DNA from: Oscillospiraceae bacterium
GTDB taxonomy: Bacteria > Bacillota > Clostridia > Oscillospirales > Oscillospiraceae
Direction of reading: 5' to 3'
Length of the DNA stretch: 64,000 bases
Assembly: GCA_017395085.1 (NCBI GenBank)
Contig: JAFPWF010000003.1
Coordinates: forward strand, 1-64,000
Made by a program: the position numbers and the translations under genes. Positions 50,688-58,457 of this stretch are shown one piece after another. Numbering within the stretch: the first letter of the stretch is position 1; every line of letters starts with the position of its first letter. The notes beneath the pieces were generated by a model. The model worked only from the letters and a program-made list of their open reading frames with translations, was not told the DNA's origin and made no database searches.

Positions 50688-51091
50688 GGTGAAAACCCTC
50701 CGTCCCAAAGGTTGCCAAGGCTGTCATCCTCGGCCCAGTCTTTTTCCATCCGCCAGGACACAATCCGTACGTGGCCGTCGGCAGACGGTCGAAACCCGAT
50801 GCGCAAAACCGCATCCCCTTCCCGGAATTCGGTATGCCAGTTGCCGGCGGCATCCCGTTCCAGATCCATCAGGCTGTAGTCGGCAGGATCTGTCTCGCTG
50901 AGTTCTTTCAGAAATTCCTGCCCCTGTATTTCCAACCGATAGCGTGTGCTGACCGTTTCGGCGCTTTTTGCGGCAAGGCGCTGGTCTGCGCGCGCTGTAG
51001 CGAAGGCCAGAACGGCGAGGGTCGTCAGGCAAATGCTGATTACCGTCAGGAGAAGCGCCAGCGGCCCCAGTTTGATCGGTACCTGCTTCAT
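50684..51091 (-). CDS. Small membrane-anchored pseudopilin-like protein
   Basis: The 135-residue protein starts MKQVPIKLGPLALLLTV, with one N-terminal hydrophobic helix (about 8-32) and a soluble domain. No leader-peptidase site of the G-FxxxE form is visible. ATG 51091 follows GGAGACAGG and overlaps the upstream stop (ATGA), as does its own stop with pilT. Its size, topology and position between pilC and pilT suggest a minor pilin or assembly protein. Confidence 0.7.
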   Translation of the reverse strand: MKQVPIKLGPLALLLTVISICLTTLAVLAFATARADQRLAAKSAETVSTRYRLEIQGQEFLKELSETDPADYSLMDLERDAAGNWHTEFREGDAVLRIGFRPSADGHVRIVSWRMEKDWAEDDSLGNLWDGGFSP

Positions 51092-51534
51092 GAGCCTGTC
51101 TCCTTCCACGCAGCGGTCTCAAGCCGGTATACTTCACGTTCCGCTTCTCCGAACAGCACACAAATCTCGCTGCGGATCAGACTGCCTGTTTCGGCTGTTT
51201 CCGGCTGCCATGTCACTTTCACGCAGAACGCCCCTTCCGCATCCGGCTGCAGGGTCTCATTATAACGTGCAATGACTCCCGGCCCGTCCGGGAGTGCCGC
51301 AGCGTTATCCTGCTCATTCAGCAGCTGCAGCAGGCTCTCCGCATCGTCACAGTATGATATCGCCTCTGCCGCATTTCCCGCCAGGACGACCGCGTCCGTC
51401 AGCTGTTTTGCCGAGGCGCTCTGTATGCGTGCAAGGGCAAAGACCTGCGTCAGCACCAGAATGATTGCCAGAAAAACAGCGATCATGACCAGCGTTTCGA
51501 AATAAAAGGCAGTTGTCGTGCCGTTTCTCTTCAT
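51088..51534 (-). CDS. Pilin-like protein with a possible prepilin leader
   Basis: The 148-residue protein begins MKRNGTTTAFYFETLVMIAV. A short basic leader followed by a hydrophobic helix with Glu near position 5 of the mature form would resemble a type IV prepilin, although the residue before the cleavage point would be Thr or Ala rather than Gly. The soluble part has no known motif. Both ends overlap neighbours by 4 bases, which indicates tight coupling in the cluster. Confidence 0.7.
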   Translation of the reverse strand: MKRNGTTTAFYFETLVMIAVFLAIILVLTQVFALARIQSASAKQLTDAVVLAGNAAEAISYCDDAESLLQLLNEQDNAAALPDGPGVIARYNETLQPDAEGAFCVKVTWQPETAETGSLIRSEICVLFGEAEREVYRLETAAWKETGS

Positions 51535-51992
51535 GAGCCTGCCTCGCTTCTCAGGTGCAGCAGCACCGTTCCGGCATCCGTACTGATCTGCAGCAGGTCG
51601 TGATCCAGAGATACTGCAAACTTCCGGGTGTCACCTAGTTTTTGGGCCGCCTCCGGAGACGGAGCGGCATCCGCGCGGGAATATTCCTCCAACAGGGCGC
51701 CGTCGGCCAAATAAAGCCGCAGCGCATAGCCGCTGTCGCCATCCGACAAATTCAGCACCTGCCCAAACACCTGGTCTTCGGAAACGGACACGGCGTCCCT
51801 TGCGTCAAAGCCCCGCACGGCTGTAGAAATCCCGGCGAGAACGGCGCGATTTTGCATGTTACCGTTCTGTGCGCCAACCGTGTTCCGGTAGCTTTGCGCG
51901 CCGAAGACGACCAGAAGGAGAAAGCCTGCCAGAAACAGCGCCGCAATTCCGATGGTATACAGGCCGATGGTCGATTGCTCTCTGTTTTCCAC
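51531..51992 (-). CDS. DUF4860-like membrane protein
   Basis: The 153-residue protein has one N-terminal transmembrane helix (about 8-32, TIGLYTIGIAALFLAGFLLL) and a beta-rich soluble domain with SGYALRLYLADGALLEEY. I match it to the DUF4860 family found in clostridial type IV pilus-like clusters. It overlaps the next gene by 4 bases. Its role is probably structural, as a minor pilin or alignment protein. Confidence 0.7.
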   Translation of the reverse strand: MENREQSTIGLYTIGIAALFLAGFLLLVVFGAQSYRNTVGAQNGNMQNRAVLAGISTAVRGFDARDAVSVSEDQVFGQVLNLSDGDSGYALRLYLADGALLEEYSRADAAPSPEAAQKLGDTRKFAVSLDHDLLQISTDAGTVLLHLRSEAGS

Positions 51993-52039
51993 CGTTTCAT
52001 CCTCCTTCGCTCAATTCTCGTTCTGAAATCGTGTTTCTT

Positions 52040-52360
52040 CTATCTGCGCAGAACCACGCGTACCGTGGGGGGCATATTTGAAGCAAAGGCATCATAGGTC
52101 ACATAATAGTCTTCGTGGTTCACCTGCAGGCCGTAGTTCTCTTCCAGATACTCCAGGCTGCTCGGGTACACGCCTTCAACCGCATAGCATTGCAGCGCGC
52201 TGCGCTGTACCGCGGCGCGGATTGCTTCGGTGCCGCTGTCCTCCAGGAGCTGTTCCGGATGCTGTGCAAAAAACAGCAAAAGAACCCCGGCGACCACCGC
52301 AATCAGAAGCAGCCGCAAAATCCATTTTTTCCCCGCTTTTACAACTCGGTCGGAATACAT
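52040..52360 (-). CDS. ComGC/GspG-like pseudopilin candidate
   Basis: The 106-residue protein has a basic start (MYSDRVVKAGKKW), a hydrophobic helix (about 14-32) and a small domain with AVQRSALQCYAVEGVYPSSLEYLEENYGL, the Tyr-x-x-x-Gly-x-Tyr-Pro style of major pseudopilins. No clear G-FxxxE cleavage motif is visible. It starts 6 bases after pilC. It may be the main fibre subunit of this system. Confidence 0.65.
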   Translation of the reverse strand: MYSDRVVKAGKKWILRLLLIAVVAGVLLLFFAQHPEQLLEDSGTEAIRAAVQRSALQCYAVEGVYPSSLEYLEENYGLQVNHEDYYVTYDAFASNMPPTVRVVLRR

Positions 52361-52366
52361 TTGCTG

Positions 52367-53413
52367 TCACCCGATGGCGTTCATCATGCCGATCAGCGGA
52401 AGCATCACGCTCAGCAGCGACAAGCCCACCGTAAACATCAGCACACCGGAGAGAAGCGGGTCCACAATGCCGACCAGGCGCTCCACCAGGTTTTTACAGT
52501 TTTCTTCCAGCAGCTTCGTCAGCCGATTGAGCACATGCTCCATATTGCCGCTGCGTTCTCCAGCCAGAAGCATCCTGCCGTACACCGGCTCGAACAGATC
52601 CTCGTCATAAGCTGCCTGTGCGATGCTGTGTCCGTCCTGCATGCGAAGAATGCATTTCTGCAGTTTCTCCTCCACAGGTGCGCAGTCTGTCATCGGGAGG
52701 CTCTTCAGCACGGCTTCGTCCTGCATCTCACCGCTGGCAAGAAAAGTCGCAAGCGCGGAGGTGAACCGGAATTTCCCCATGCTCTCAAGGATTTCCGAGC
52801 AGAGCCGATTCTTTCTCAGGAAGGCTTCCACGGTTTTCCGTTTGTCGCTGTTCCACAGCAGCAGACCAATCACCAGCGCCGCAGCCAGCAGAAGCATCAG
52901 GATCAGGGCAAACCAGCAGAAGCCGTAGGCCCAGCGCACATACCCGTAGCTGGATGCCGCAAGACTGCCCGTCAGGTTGTTATATACGTCGGTAAAGGCA
53001 GGCAGCACCATCACCAGCATGACCGCCAGCACCGCAATGATCAAGGTCAGCATGGCAGCGGGATATGTGACAGAACTGCGGAGCTTCTCCGAAATCGTCT
53101 TCTGGTCGGCATAATAGGCAGCAAGCCTGAACAGGATGTCCTCCAGCCGGCCGGAACTCTCACCTGCCTCCACCATCTGAAGCGCATATTCAGGGAAAAT
53201 GCCGCTTTCTTTCATGGCCGCGGCAAGGCCTGCGCCCTCTTCGACCTTTGTCTTCATCGCCGCCAGCCCCTGTTCCAGCACGCCGCCCGTATGGCTGTGA
53301 TCACTCTGCAGAAGTCCGATTGCCTCATCCGTATGAATGCCGGCCTGCACCATCATTGCCATACTTTCACAAAAAGCACTGACACCGAGATAATCCAGTT
53401 TCTTTCCGCTCAT
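52367..53413 (-). CDS. Type II secretion/type IV pilus platform protein PilC (GspF)
   Basis: The 348-residue protein has two repeated T2SSF domains (about 10-130 and 200-335) and three membrane helices. LGVSAFCESMAMMVQAGIHTDEAI begins the first and FLASGEMQDEAVLKSLP the second; VEAGESSGRLEDIL and LAGERSGNMEHVL are the paired motifs. It forms the inner-membrane platform turned by the ATPase. It stands near the head of the minus-strand pilus-like cluster. Confidence 0.93.
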   Translation of the reverse strand: MSGKKLDYLGVSAFCESMAMMVQAGIHTDEAIGLLQSDHSHTGGVLEQGLAAMKTKVEEGAGLAAAMKESGIFPEYALQMVEAGESSGRLEDILFRLAAYYADQKTISEKLRSSVTYPAAMLTLIIAVLAVMLVMVLPAFTDVYNNLTGSLAASSYGYVRWAYGFCWFALILMLLLAAALVIGLLLWNSDKRKTVEAFLRKNRLCSEILESMGKFRFTSALATFLASGEMQDEAVLKSLPMTDCAPVEEKLQKCILRMQDGHSIAQAAYDEDLFEPVYGRMLLAGERSGNMEHVLNRLTKLLEENCKNLVERLVGIVDPLLSGVLMFTVGLSLLSVMLPLIGMMNAIG

Positions 53414-53487
53414 TCTTTTTCCCGCCCCCGCTTCATTCTGTCTCGAATTTCATGATCTCTGGTCTCTTCGTTTCCTGCACCGGAAGC

Positions 53488-54369
53488 TCAGTAGCAGTAA
53501 ACGTCGGCATAGTTGCTGCCATCACCGATAAAGGCCGCATCCGCACCGTTTGCGGAAAACGTCAAATCCAATCGGTTCCACTCGTCGGCGCTGACCTCAA
53601 ATTTTACAGTAATCCAGCCCGTTTCTTCGGTATAGAACATGTTCCACGCATGATACAGATCCTTGGGTGATACATAGCCAAAGATCATCTTGGTCGGAAT
53701 CCCCTGGCTGCGCAGCATCGACGCCGCCAAAGCAGCATAGTCAAAACAGATCCCTTTCCCGGTTTTCATGGTTTCATCCGGAATCGGGAGGTATCCGCTT
53801 TTCACCTCTGCCGCCTTCTTTTTATCGTACTTTACGCTTTTGCATACAAAGTCGTAGACGGATTTGATGAATTCATTTTTATCTTTTGCAGCCTGTGCAA
53901 ATTCTGCCGCCTTCTTGACACAGGCGGAAGTGCTGTCGTAATCGACATAGTCACTGGGCCGCAAAAATGGCTGGAATTCGTCCAGCAGCTTTATGTCACA
54001 GGTCTTGGAATAAAGCTCAGAGTATTTTTTATCGACTACATTTTCCATCACCCGGAAACGGTAGCTGCCGTCTCCGCACTGCAGCGGGAATACCGACGGT
54101 TCACCGTCAGAACTTAAATCATAATTATAGGTGTCTTCCCCTTTTACGACCTGGAACTTCAGCCGTCGATCAGAGACTGCGGACACGCCGACATATCCTT
54201 TTTCCAGCCCGGACAAATCCAGCTTGACCCGGTCGCCGGTATTCGCCCGGTCACCATGGTATGCAGCTTCCAGAAATTCCGGCGCATCAAGGGCCCTGGC
54301 GGAAAACTGTGGGAAAACTCTTCCGCTGCCCGCGGCCAAAAGCACCAGAGCCAGCAGCGCCGCCAGCAA
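53488..54369 (-). CDS. Secreted transglutaminase-like protein
   Basis: The protein of about 293 residues has an N-terminal hydrophobic signal and a transglutaminase-like (papain-fold) domain: GKGICFDYAALAASMLRSQG holds the catalytic Cys, YHAWNMFYTEETGW the His, and RLDLTFSAN probably the Asp. The triad appears intact. The first annotated codon is TTG 54369, but GGAGGTG lies too far upstream of it. A CTG at 54387 has good spacing and would restore a basic signal-peptide start (KQARRLL). It precedes pilC by 74 bases and may process or crosslink a surface protein. Confidence 0.85.
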   Translation of the reverse strand: MLAALLALVLLAAGSGRVFPQFSARALDAPEFLEAAYHGDRANTGDRVKLDLSGLEKGYVGVSAVSDRRLKFQVVKGEDTYNYDLSSDGEPSVFPLQCGDGSYRFRVMENVVDKKYSELYSKTCDIKLLDEFQPFLRPSDYVDYDSTSACVKKAAEFAQAAKDKNEFIKSVYDFVCKSVKYDKKKAAEVKSGYLPIPDETMKTGKGICFDYAALAASMLRSQGIPTKMIFGYVSPKDLYHAWNMFYTEETGWITVKFEVSADEWNRLDLTFSANGADAAFIGDGSNYADVYCY

Positions 54370-54575
54370 TCTTCGTGCCTGCTTCAGCTTCCCACACCTC
54401 CAATCTGCAGAAACCCCTGGGCCAGTAATGGCTTTGCAGCAGGCTGCGGAAACGCTTCCAAGCAGACTGTGCGCTGCACCTTCCGGGCAACTGCTTATAC
54501 CGATACATAATAATTATACCATAGATTCCGGTTTGCTTCAATGTTTCTTTTCTCAGCGCCGGGTCATACAGAAAG

Positions 54576-54605
54576 CTGCCCGCGCCGGTCAGAAAGCGCG
54601 GGCAG
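54576..54605 (-). terminator. Hairpin after the HD-domain gene
   Basis: CTGCCCGCG and CGCGGGCAG form a 9-bp stem with a 12-base loop; the minus-strand tail is CTTTCT. It separates the HD gene from the pilus-like cluster. Confidence 0.65.
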
Positions 54606-54631
54606 CAGAACAACAGAATCCTATAAAATGA

Positions 54632-55198
54632 TCAGAATCCGATTTCGCTCTTGTGGGCAGTCATGCCGTCAATGCAGCACTGCATGACGACCGCAGGATC
54701 CAGCCCGAGCATCTCCATCCCTTGGTTAATCACTTTGCGGCTGCATTTTGCGGCAAATTTCAGGTCTTTATACTTTTTCTTAAAGCTCTTCACGCTCATA
54801 CCGTCCATGCCCTCCGGACGCATCAGCGCATATGCATGTACAATCCCGGTCAGCTCATCGACAGTAAACAGGCTCTTCTCCAGATTGCTTTCGGGTTTTA
54901 CCTCGTTGCAGGTCAGGCCATAGCCGTGCGAGATGATGCTGCGGATGTCTTCTTCCTCCACGCCTTCCGGTTCCAAAAACTCGCGCACGTGGTGGCAGTG
55001 CTCCTCGGTGGATGGGTACCGCTCATAGTCCACATCATGCAGCCAGCCGACAGCTTCCCAGTGATCTTTATCCTCGCCATAATAGTCCGCCATGGCGCCC
55101 ATCGCTGCGCTGACGCAGGCTGCGTGGACAAACAGGTGGTTTTCCGTCGTGTATTTAGGAAGTATTTCTTTGGCTCGTTCCAGGGTCAGTTTGCTCAT
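54632..55198 (-). CDS. HD-domain hydrolase
   Basis: The 188-residue cytoplasmic protein has the metal motif WLHDVDYERYP (HD) with upstream His in HLFVHAACV and downstream EHCHHVREF and SHGYG, as in HDIG-type phosphohydrolases that act on nucleotides. ATG 55198 is chosen since AAGGAAC lies before it; a longer frame from 55255 starts in sequence with no site. It is likely a single-gene unit. Confidence 0.85.
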   Translation of the reverse strand: MSKLTLERAKEILPKYTTENHLFVHAACVSAAMGAMADYYGEDKDHWEAVGWLHDVDYERYPSTEEHCHHVREFLEPEGVEEEDIRSIISHGYGLTCNEVKPESNLEKSLFTVDELTGIVHAYALMRPEGMDGMSVKSFKKKYKDLKFAAKCSRKVINQGMEMLGLDPAVVMQCCIDGMTAHKSEIGF

Positions 55199-55349
55199 TT
55201 TGCTTTGTTCCTTTCCGCAGGATGCGAAATTTTGGTTTTTCCCAGAATACAACATCTCTCACAGGATTACAAGAGCCCGCTAAAAAAAGCAAATTTAAGG
55301 CAACGGAAGAGTTTTCAGCGTATGATTTCCAGAATGCCGATAAAAGGCA

Positions 55350-55378
55350 TTGAGATTTCCTGTTTTTCCTGTTATGCT
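55350..55378 (+). promoter_or_regulatory. Predicted promoter of the aldo/keto reductase gene
   Basis: TTGAGA (55350-55355), a 17-base spacer and TATGCT (55373-55378) lie 91 bases before the start. The 214-base gap around it shows nothing else clear. Confidence 0.5.
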
Positions 55379-55469
55379 GTGGCTGCACGGAATATCAGCC
55401 TGAAAAGCCCCGCGCCTTATCAAAACAAAAGCAGAGTAAAAAAGAATCCCGGAAAGGCAGGCAAAATCC

Positions 55470-56669
55470 ATGTTATTCAAACAGTTTCAGGACCTCCAGC
55501 TTTCCTCCCTCGGTTTCGGGACCATGCGGCTGCCGCTCCAGAGCGACGGATCCATAGACCAGGCGGAGCTGGATCGAATGGTGGATTCCGCCGTCGTGAG
55601 CGGAATCAATTACTTTGATACCGCGCATCCGTATCACGGCGGGAAGTCGGAAGTCGCAATCGGAAAATCTCTGGCCAGGTATCCGCGGGAGCAGTGGTAT
55701 CTTGCCGACAAATTCCCCGGGCACCAGAACGTCAAGGGCGTAAAGGAACTGCTGCCCGAGCAGGTTTTTGAAGAACAGCTCCAGCGCTGCGGGGTCGAAT
55801 ACTTCGATTTCTATCTGCTGCACAACGTCAATGAGAACTCCATGCAGTACTACTGCAACCCGGAAAAACACTGCCTGGACTATTTTCTGAAGCAGAAAGA
55901 GCTGGGCAGAATCCGGCATCTGGGCTTCTCCTGTCACGCAGGGCCGGCCGCACTGCAGCGTTTTGTGGATCAGTTCGTGAAAGATCTGGAATTCTGCCAG
56001 ATCCAGCTCAACTATGTGGACTGGGGGCTTCAGGATGCAAAGCAGAAATGCGATATTCTGAAGAAAGCCGGACTGCCCGTTTGGGTCATGGAGCCCGCAC
56101 GCGGCGGAAAACTCGCGCATTTCGATGGCGTAACCGAAGAGAAAATGCGTTCCCTGCGCCCCGGTGAGAGCATTGCCTCCTGGGCTTTCCGCTGGTTGCA
56201 GACGGTTCCGAAGCCGATGATGGTGCTGAGCGGCATGTCCAATCTGGAACAGATGGAAGACAACATCCGGACCTTCTCCTCGGAAAAGCCTCTGAACCCG
56301 GAAGAACTGGCAGTTCTGGAAGGCATTGCCGGAACCCTGTCCGGAACAATTCCCTGCACCGCCTGCCGCTACTGCTGCGCAGGATGCCCGGTCGGTCTTG
56401 ACATCCCGATGCTGATGAACCTGGCCAACGAGATGGATGTGGGCGGCACCGTGATCAACACGCTGATGCGCTACAGCAGCCTCGGTGACGGAAAGCGGGC
56501 GGATGCCTGCATCGGCTGCGGGCAGTGCAGAAAAGCCTGCCCGCAGATGATCGACGTCCCCGCACAGATGACCCGGCTGGCCGACATGGTGGCCAAACAG
56601 AAGAGCTGGGAAGAAATCTGCCGGGAGCGCGCTGCCGCCGCCGAGGCGGAAGCCGCTCAAAAAGGGTGA
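55470..56669 (+). CDS. Aldo/keto reductase with C-terminal 4Fe-4S domain
   Basis: The 399-residue protein has an aldo/keto reductase barrel (about 1-285): LGFGTMRLP, NYFDTAHPYHGGKSE with the catalytic Asp and Tyr, and HLGFSCHAG. A ferredoxin-like part follows, with CTACRYCCAGCP and CIGCGQCRKACP, each able to hold a 4Fe-4S cluster. Such fused enzymes occur widely in anaerobes and probably couple carbonyl reduction to ferredoxin; the substrate is unknown. GGAAAGG precedes the ATG. It has its own promoter and terminator. Confidence 0.92.
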   Translation: MLFKQFQDLQLSSLGFGTMRLPLQSDGSIDQAELDRMVDSAVVSGINYFDTAHPYHGGKSEVAIGKSLARYPREQWYLADKFPGHQNVKGVKELLPEQVFEEQLQRCGVEYFDFYLLHNVNENSMQYYCNPEKHCLDYFLKQKELGRIRHLGFSCHAGPAALQRFVDQFVKDLEFCQIQLNYVDWGLQDAKQKCDILKKAGLPVWVMEPARGGKLAHFDGVTEEKMRSLRPGESIASWAFRWLQTVPKPMMVLSGMSNLEQMEDNIRTFSSEKPLNPEELAVLEGIAGTLSGTIPCTACRYCCAGCPVGLDIPMLMNLANEMDVGGTVINTLMRYSSLGDGKRADACIGCGQCRKACPQMIDVPAQMTRLADMVAKQKSWEEICRERAAAAEAEAAQKG

Positions 56670-56695
56670 GCAGACGAGCAGAAAACGCGATAAAA

Positions 56696-56735
56696 AACCT
56701 GCGGGAATCCTGAAACCGATTCCCGCAGGTTTTTC
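56696..56735. terminator. Bidirectional terminator between reductase and proS
   Basis: AACCTGCGGGAAT (56696-56708) and ATTCCCGCAGGTT (56719-56731) are a perfect 13-bp stem with a T run on both strands. Confidence 0.92.
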
Positions 56736-56751
56736 TTTGATACCTCTGCGC

Positions 56752-58188
56752 TCAGTACGCCACACCCCAATAGATCATGTGCTTTGCGGGCTTTCCGCAG
56801 CAGGCACAGACTTCAGAGAGCTGTTCCTGCCGGAATGGAATGCAACGGGAGGACATCCCGCCCTCTTCCTTCATCTTCAGCTCGCAGGCCTCATCGCCGC
56901 ACCACATGGTCTTGATAAACCCGCCGTGCTCAGCCTGCAGCTGCTTTGCTTCCTCGATGCTCTTCGCCGCGTAGATGTGCTCTTCCAGATTCTTCTTTGC
57001 CGCATCGTACAGTCCCTGCTGCACCGCATCCAGCAGCGCGGGGATAGCTATTTCCAGTTCTTCTAGGGAAACCTGCACCTTTTCGCCGTTGTCCCGGCGG
57101 ACTGCGACACAGACATTGTTCTCAATGTCGCGGGGACCAAGCTCCAGCCGCACCGGCACGCCCTTCATCTCGTACTGGGCACACTTCCAGCCCATGCTGT
57201 TGTCCGAGAAGTCCGCCTGAGCACGAATACCCAGCGCCTTGATCTGATCCAGCAGTTCCTGTGCCTTTTCACTCACACCCGGCTTGTGGGCAGCAATCGG
57301 AACCACAATGACCTGGATGGGCGCGATTTTCGGCGGGAGAACCAGCCCGTTGTTGTCGCCGTGGGCCATGATGACGGCTCCGATCATCCTTGTAGTGGAG
57401 CCCCAGGAGGTCTGGAACGGATACTGCAGTTTATTGTCCCGGCCGGTGAAGGTCACGTCGTACGCGCGGGAAAACTTGTCGCCGAAGTAATGCGAGGTTG
57501 CGCCCTGCAGCGCCTTATGGTCCTTCATCAGGCATTCCACAGTATAGGTTGCCTCGGCGCCGGCAAACTTTTCCTTGTCGGTTTTCCGCCCGCGCACCAC
57601 CGGGATGGCGAGGACATTCTCAAAAAAGTCGGCGTAGCAGTTCAGCTGCTGTTCCGTCTCGGCCTGCGCCTCTTCAGCGGTTTCATGGATCGTGTGACCT
57701 TCCTGCCACCAGAATTCCCGGGAGCGCAGGAACGGACGCGTGGTCTTCTCCCAACGGATGACGGAGCACCACTGGTTATACAGCATGGGGAGCTCGCGGT
57801 ATGAGTGCAGCACCCTGGACCAGTGGTCGCAGAACATGGTTTCTGAAGTCGGCCGGAACGCAAGGCGCTCCTCCAGCGGTTCGCTACCGCCCATGGTAAC
57901 CCAGGCGACTTCAGGGGCAAAGCCGTTTACGAGTTCGCCTTCCTTTTTCAGAAGGCTTTCGGGAATCAGAACCGGCATGGCAACGTTGACATGGCCGGTC
58001 TTTTTAAACTCGCCGTCCATAATCTGCTGCATGTTCTCCCAGATGGCAAAACCATAGGGGCGCAGAATGGTAAACCCTTTTACCGAGGCATACTCGACCA
58101 GCTCCGCCTTGCGGCAGATGTCCGTATACCACTGGGCAAAATCGGTTTCCATATCGGTAATCTGTTCGACTTTTTTCTCTTTCGCCAT
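56752..58188 (-). CDS. proS: Prolyl-tRNA synthetase, archaeal/eukaryal type
   Basis: The 478-residue enzyme charges tRNA-Pro. Class II motifs are seen: LAFRPTSETMFCDHWSR, the motif 2 region RWEKTTRPFLRSREFWWQEGHT and GSTTRMIGAVIMAHGDNNGL. An anticodon-binding domain and a C-terminal zinc domain follow, ending CACCGKPAKHMIYWGVAY. It lacks the YbaK-like insertion of the E. coli type, so it is the type III/archaeal-like form common in Clostridia. ATG 58188 follows AGGAAGAACGGAGAG. Confidence 0.96.
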   Translation of the reverse strand: MAKEKKVEQITDMETDFAQWYTDICRKAELVEYASVKGFTILRPYGFAIWENMQQIMDGEFKKTGHVNVAMPVLIPESLLKKEGELVNGFAPEVAWVTMGGSEPLEERLAFRPTSETMFCDHWSRVLHSYRELPMLYNQWCSVIRWEKTTRPFLRSREFWWQEGHTIHETAEEAQAETEQQLNCYADFFENVLAIPVVRGRKTDKEKFAGAEATYTVECLMKDHKALQGATSHYFGDKFSRAYDVTFTGRDNKLQYPFQTSWGSTTRMIGAVIMAHGDNNGLVLPPKIAPIQVIVVPIAAHKPGVSEKAQELLDQIKALGIRAQADFSDNSMGWKCAQYEMKGVPVRLELGPRDIENNVCVAVRRDNGEKVQVSLEELEIAIPALLDAVQQGLYDAAKKNLEEHIYAAKSIEEAKQLQAEHGGFIKTMWCGDEACELKMKEEGGMSSRCIPFRQEQLSEVCACCGKPAKHMIYWGVAY

Positions 58189-58277
58189 GACGCTCTCCGT
58201 TCTTCCTTTGCAGATGTTCCCTCTGCACCGGGGTTTCTCCATATTTCGAGGAAGCTCCAGCGGTGCAGGACTTTGTT

Positions 58278-58306
58278 ATTTTATGCCCCGTGCACGTGCC
58301 TGTCAA
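58278..58306 (-). promoter_or_regulatory. Promoter of proS
   Basis: On the minus strand TTGACA (58306-58301), a 17-base spacer and TAAAAT (58283-58278) lie 90 bases before proS. I looked for a T-box leader and found none. Confidence 0.7.
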
Positions 58307-58327
58307 GGCACAAAACAAAGAATTTTC

Positions 58328-58356
58328 TTGACCTTATCGGCCCCAACAGCTATAAT
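58328..58356 (+). promoter_or_regulatory. Promoter of the DUF1700-like gene
   Basis: TTGACC (58328-58333), a 17-base spacer and TATAAT (58351-58356) are divergent from the proS promoter, about 100 bases before the gene. Confidence 0.75.
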
Positions 58357-58457
58357 ATCAGAGCACTTTTGTAAGAAACCTTTACGTTTCTTTCTATGTA
58401 CACAATCGTAAGTGACCCACTTGCCCGGAAGCTCCGGGTTTTGCGGAGGTGAACACC

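Noticed and set aside
58189-58330. T-box riboswitch before proS
   Set aside because: The leader is only about 80 bases and lacks a specifier stem and the conserved GGUGG-type antiterminator bulge.
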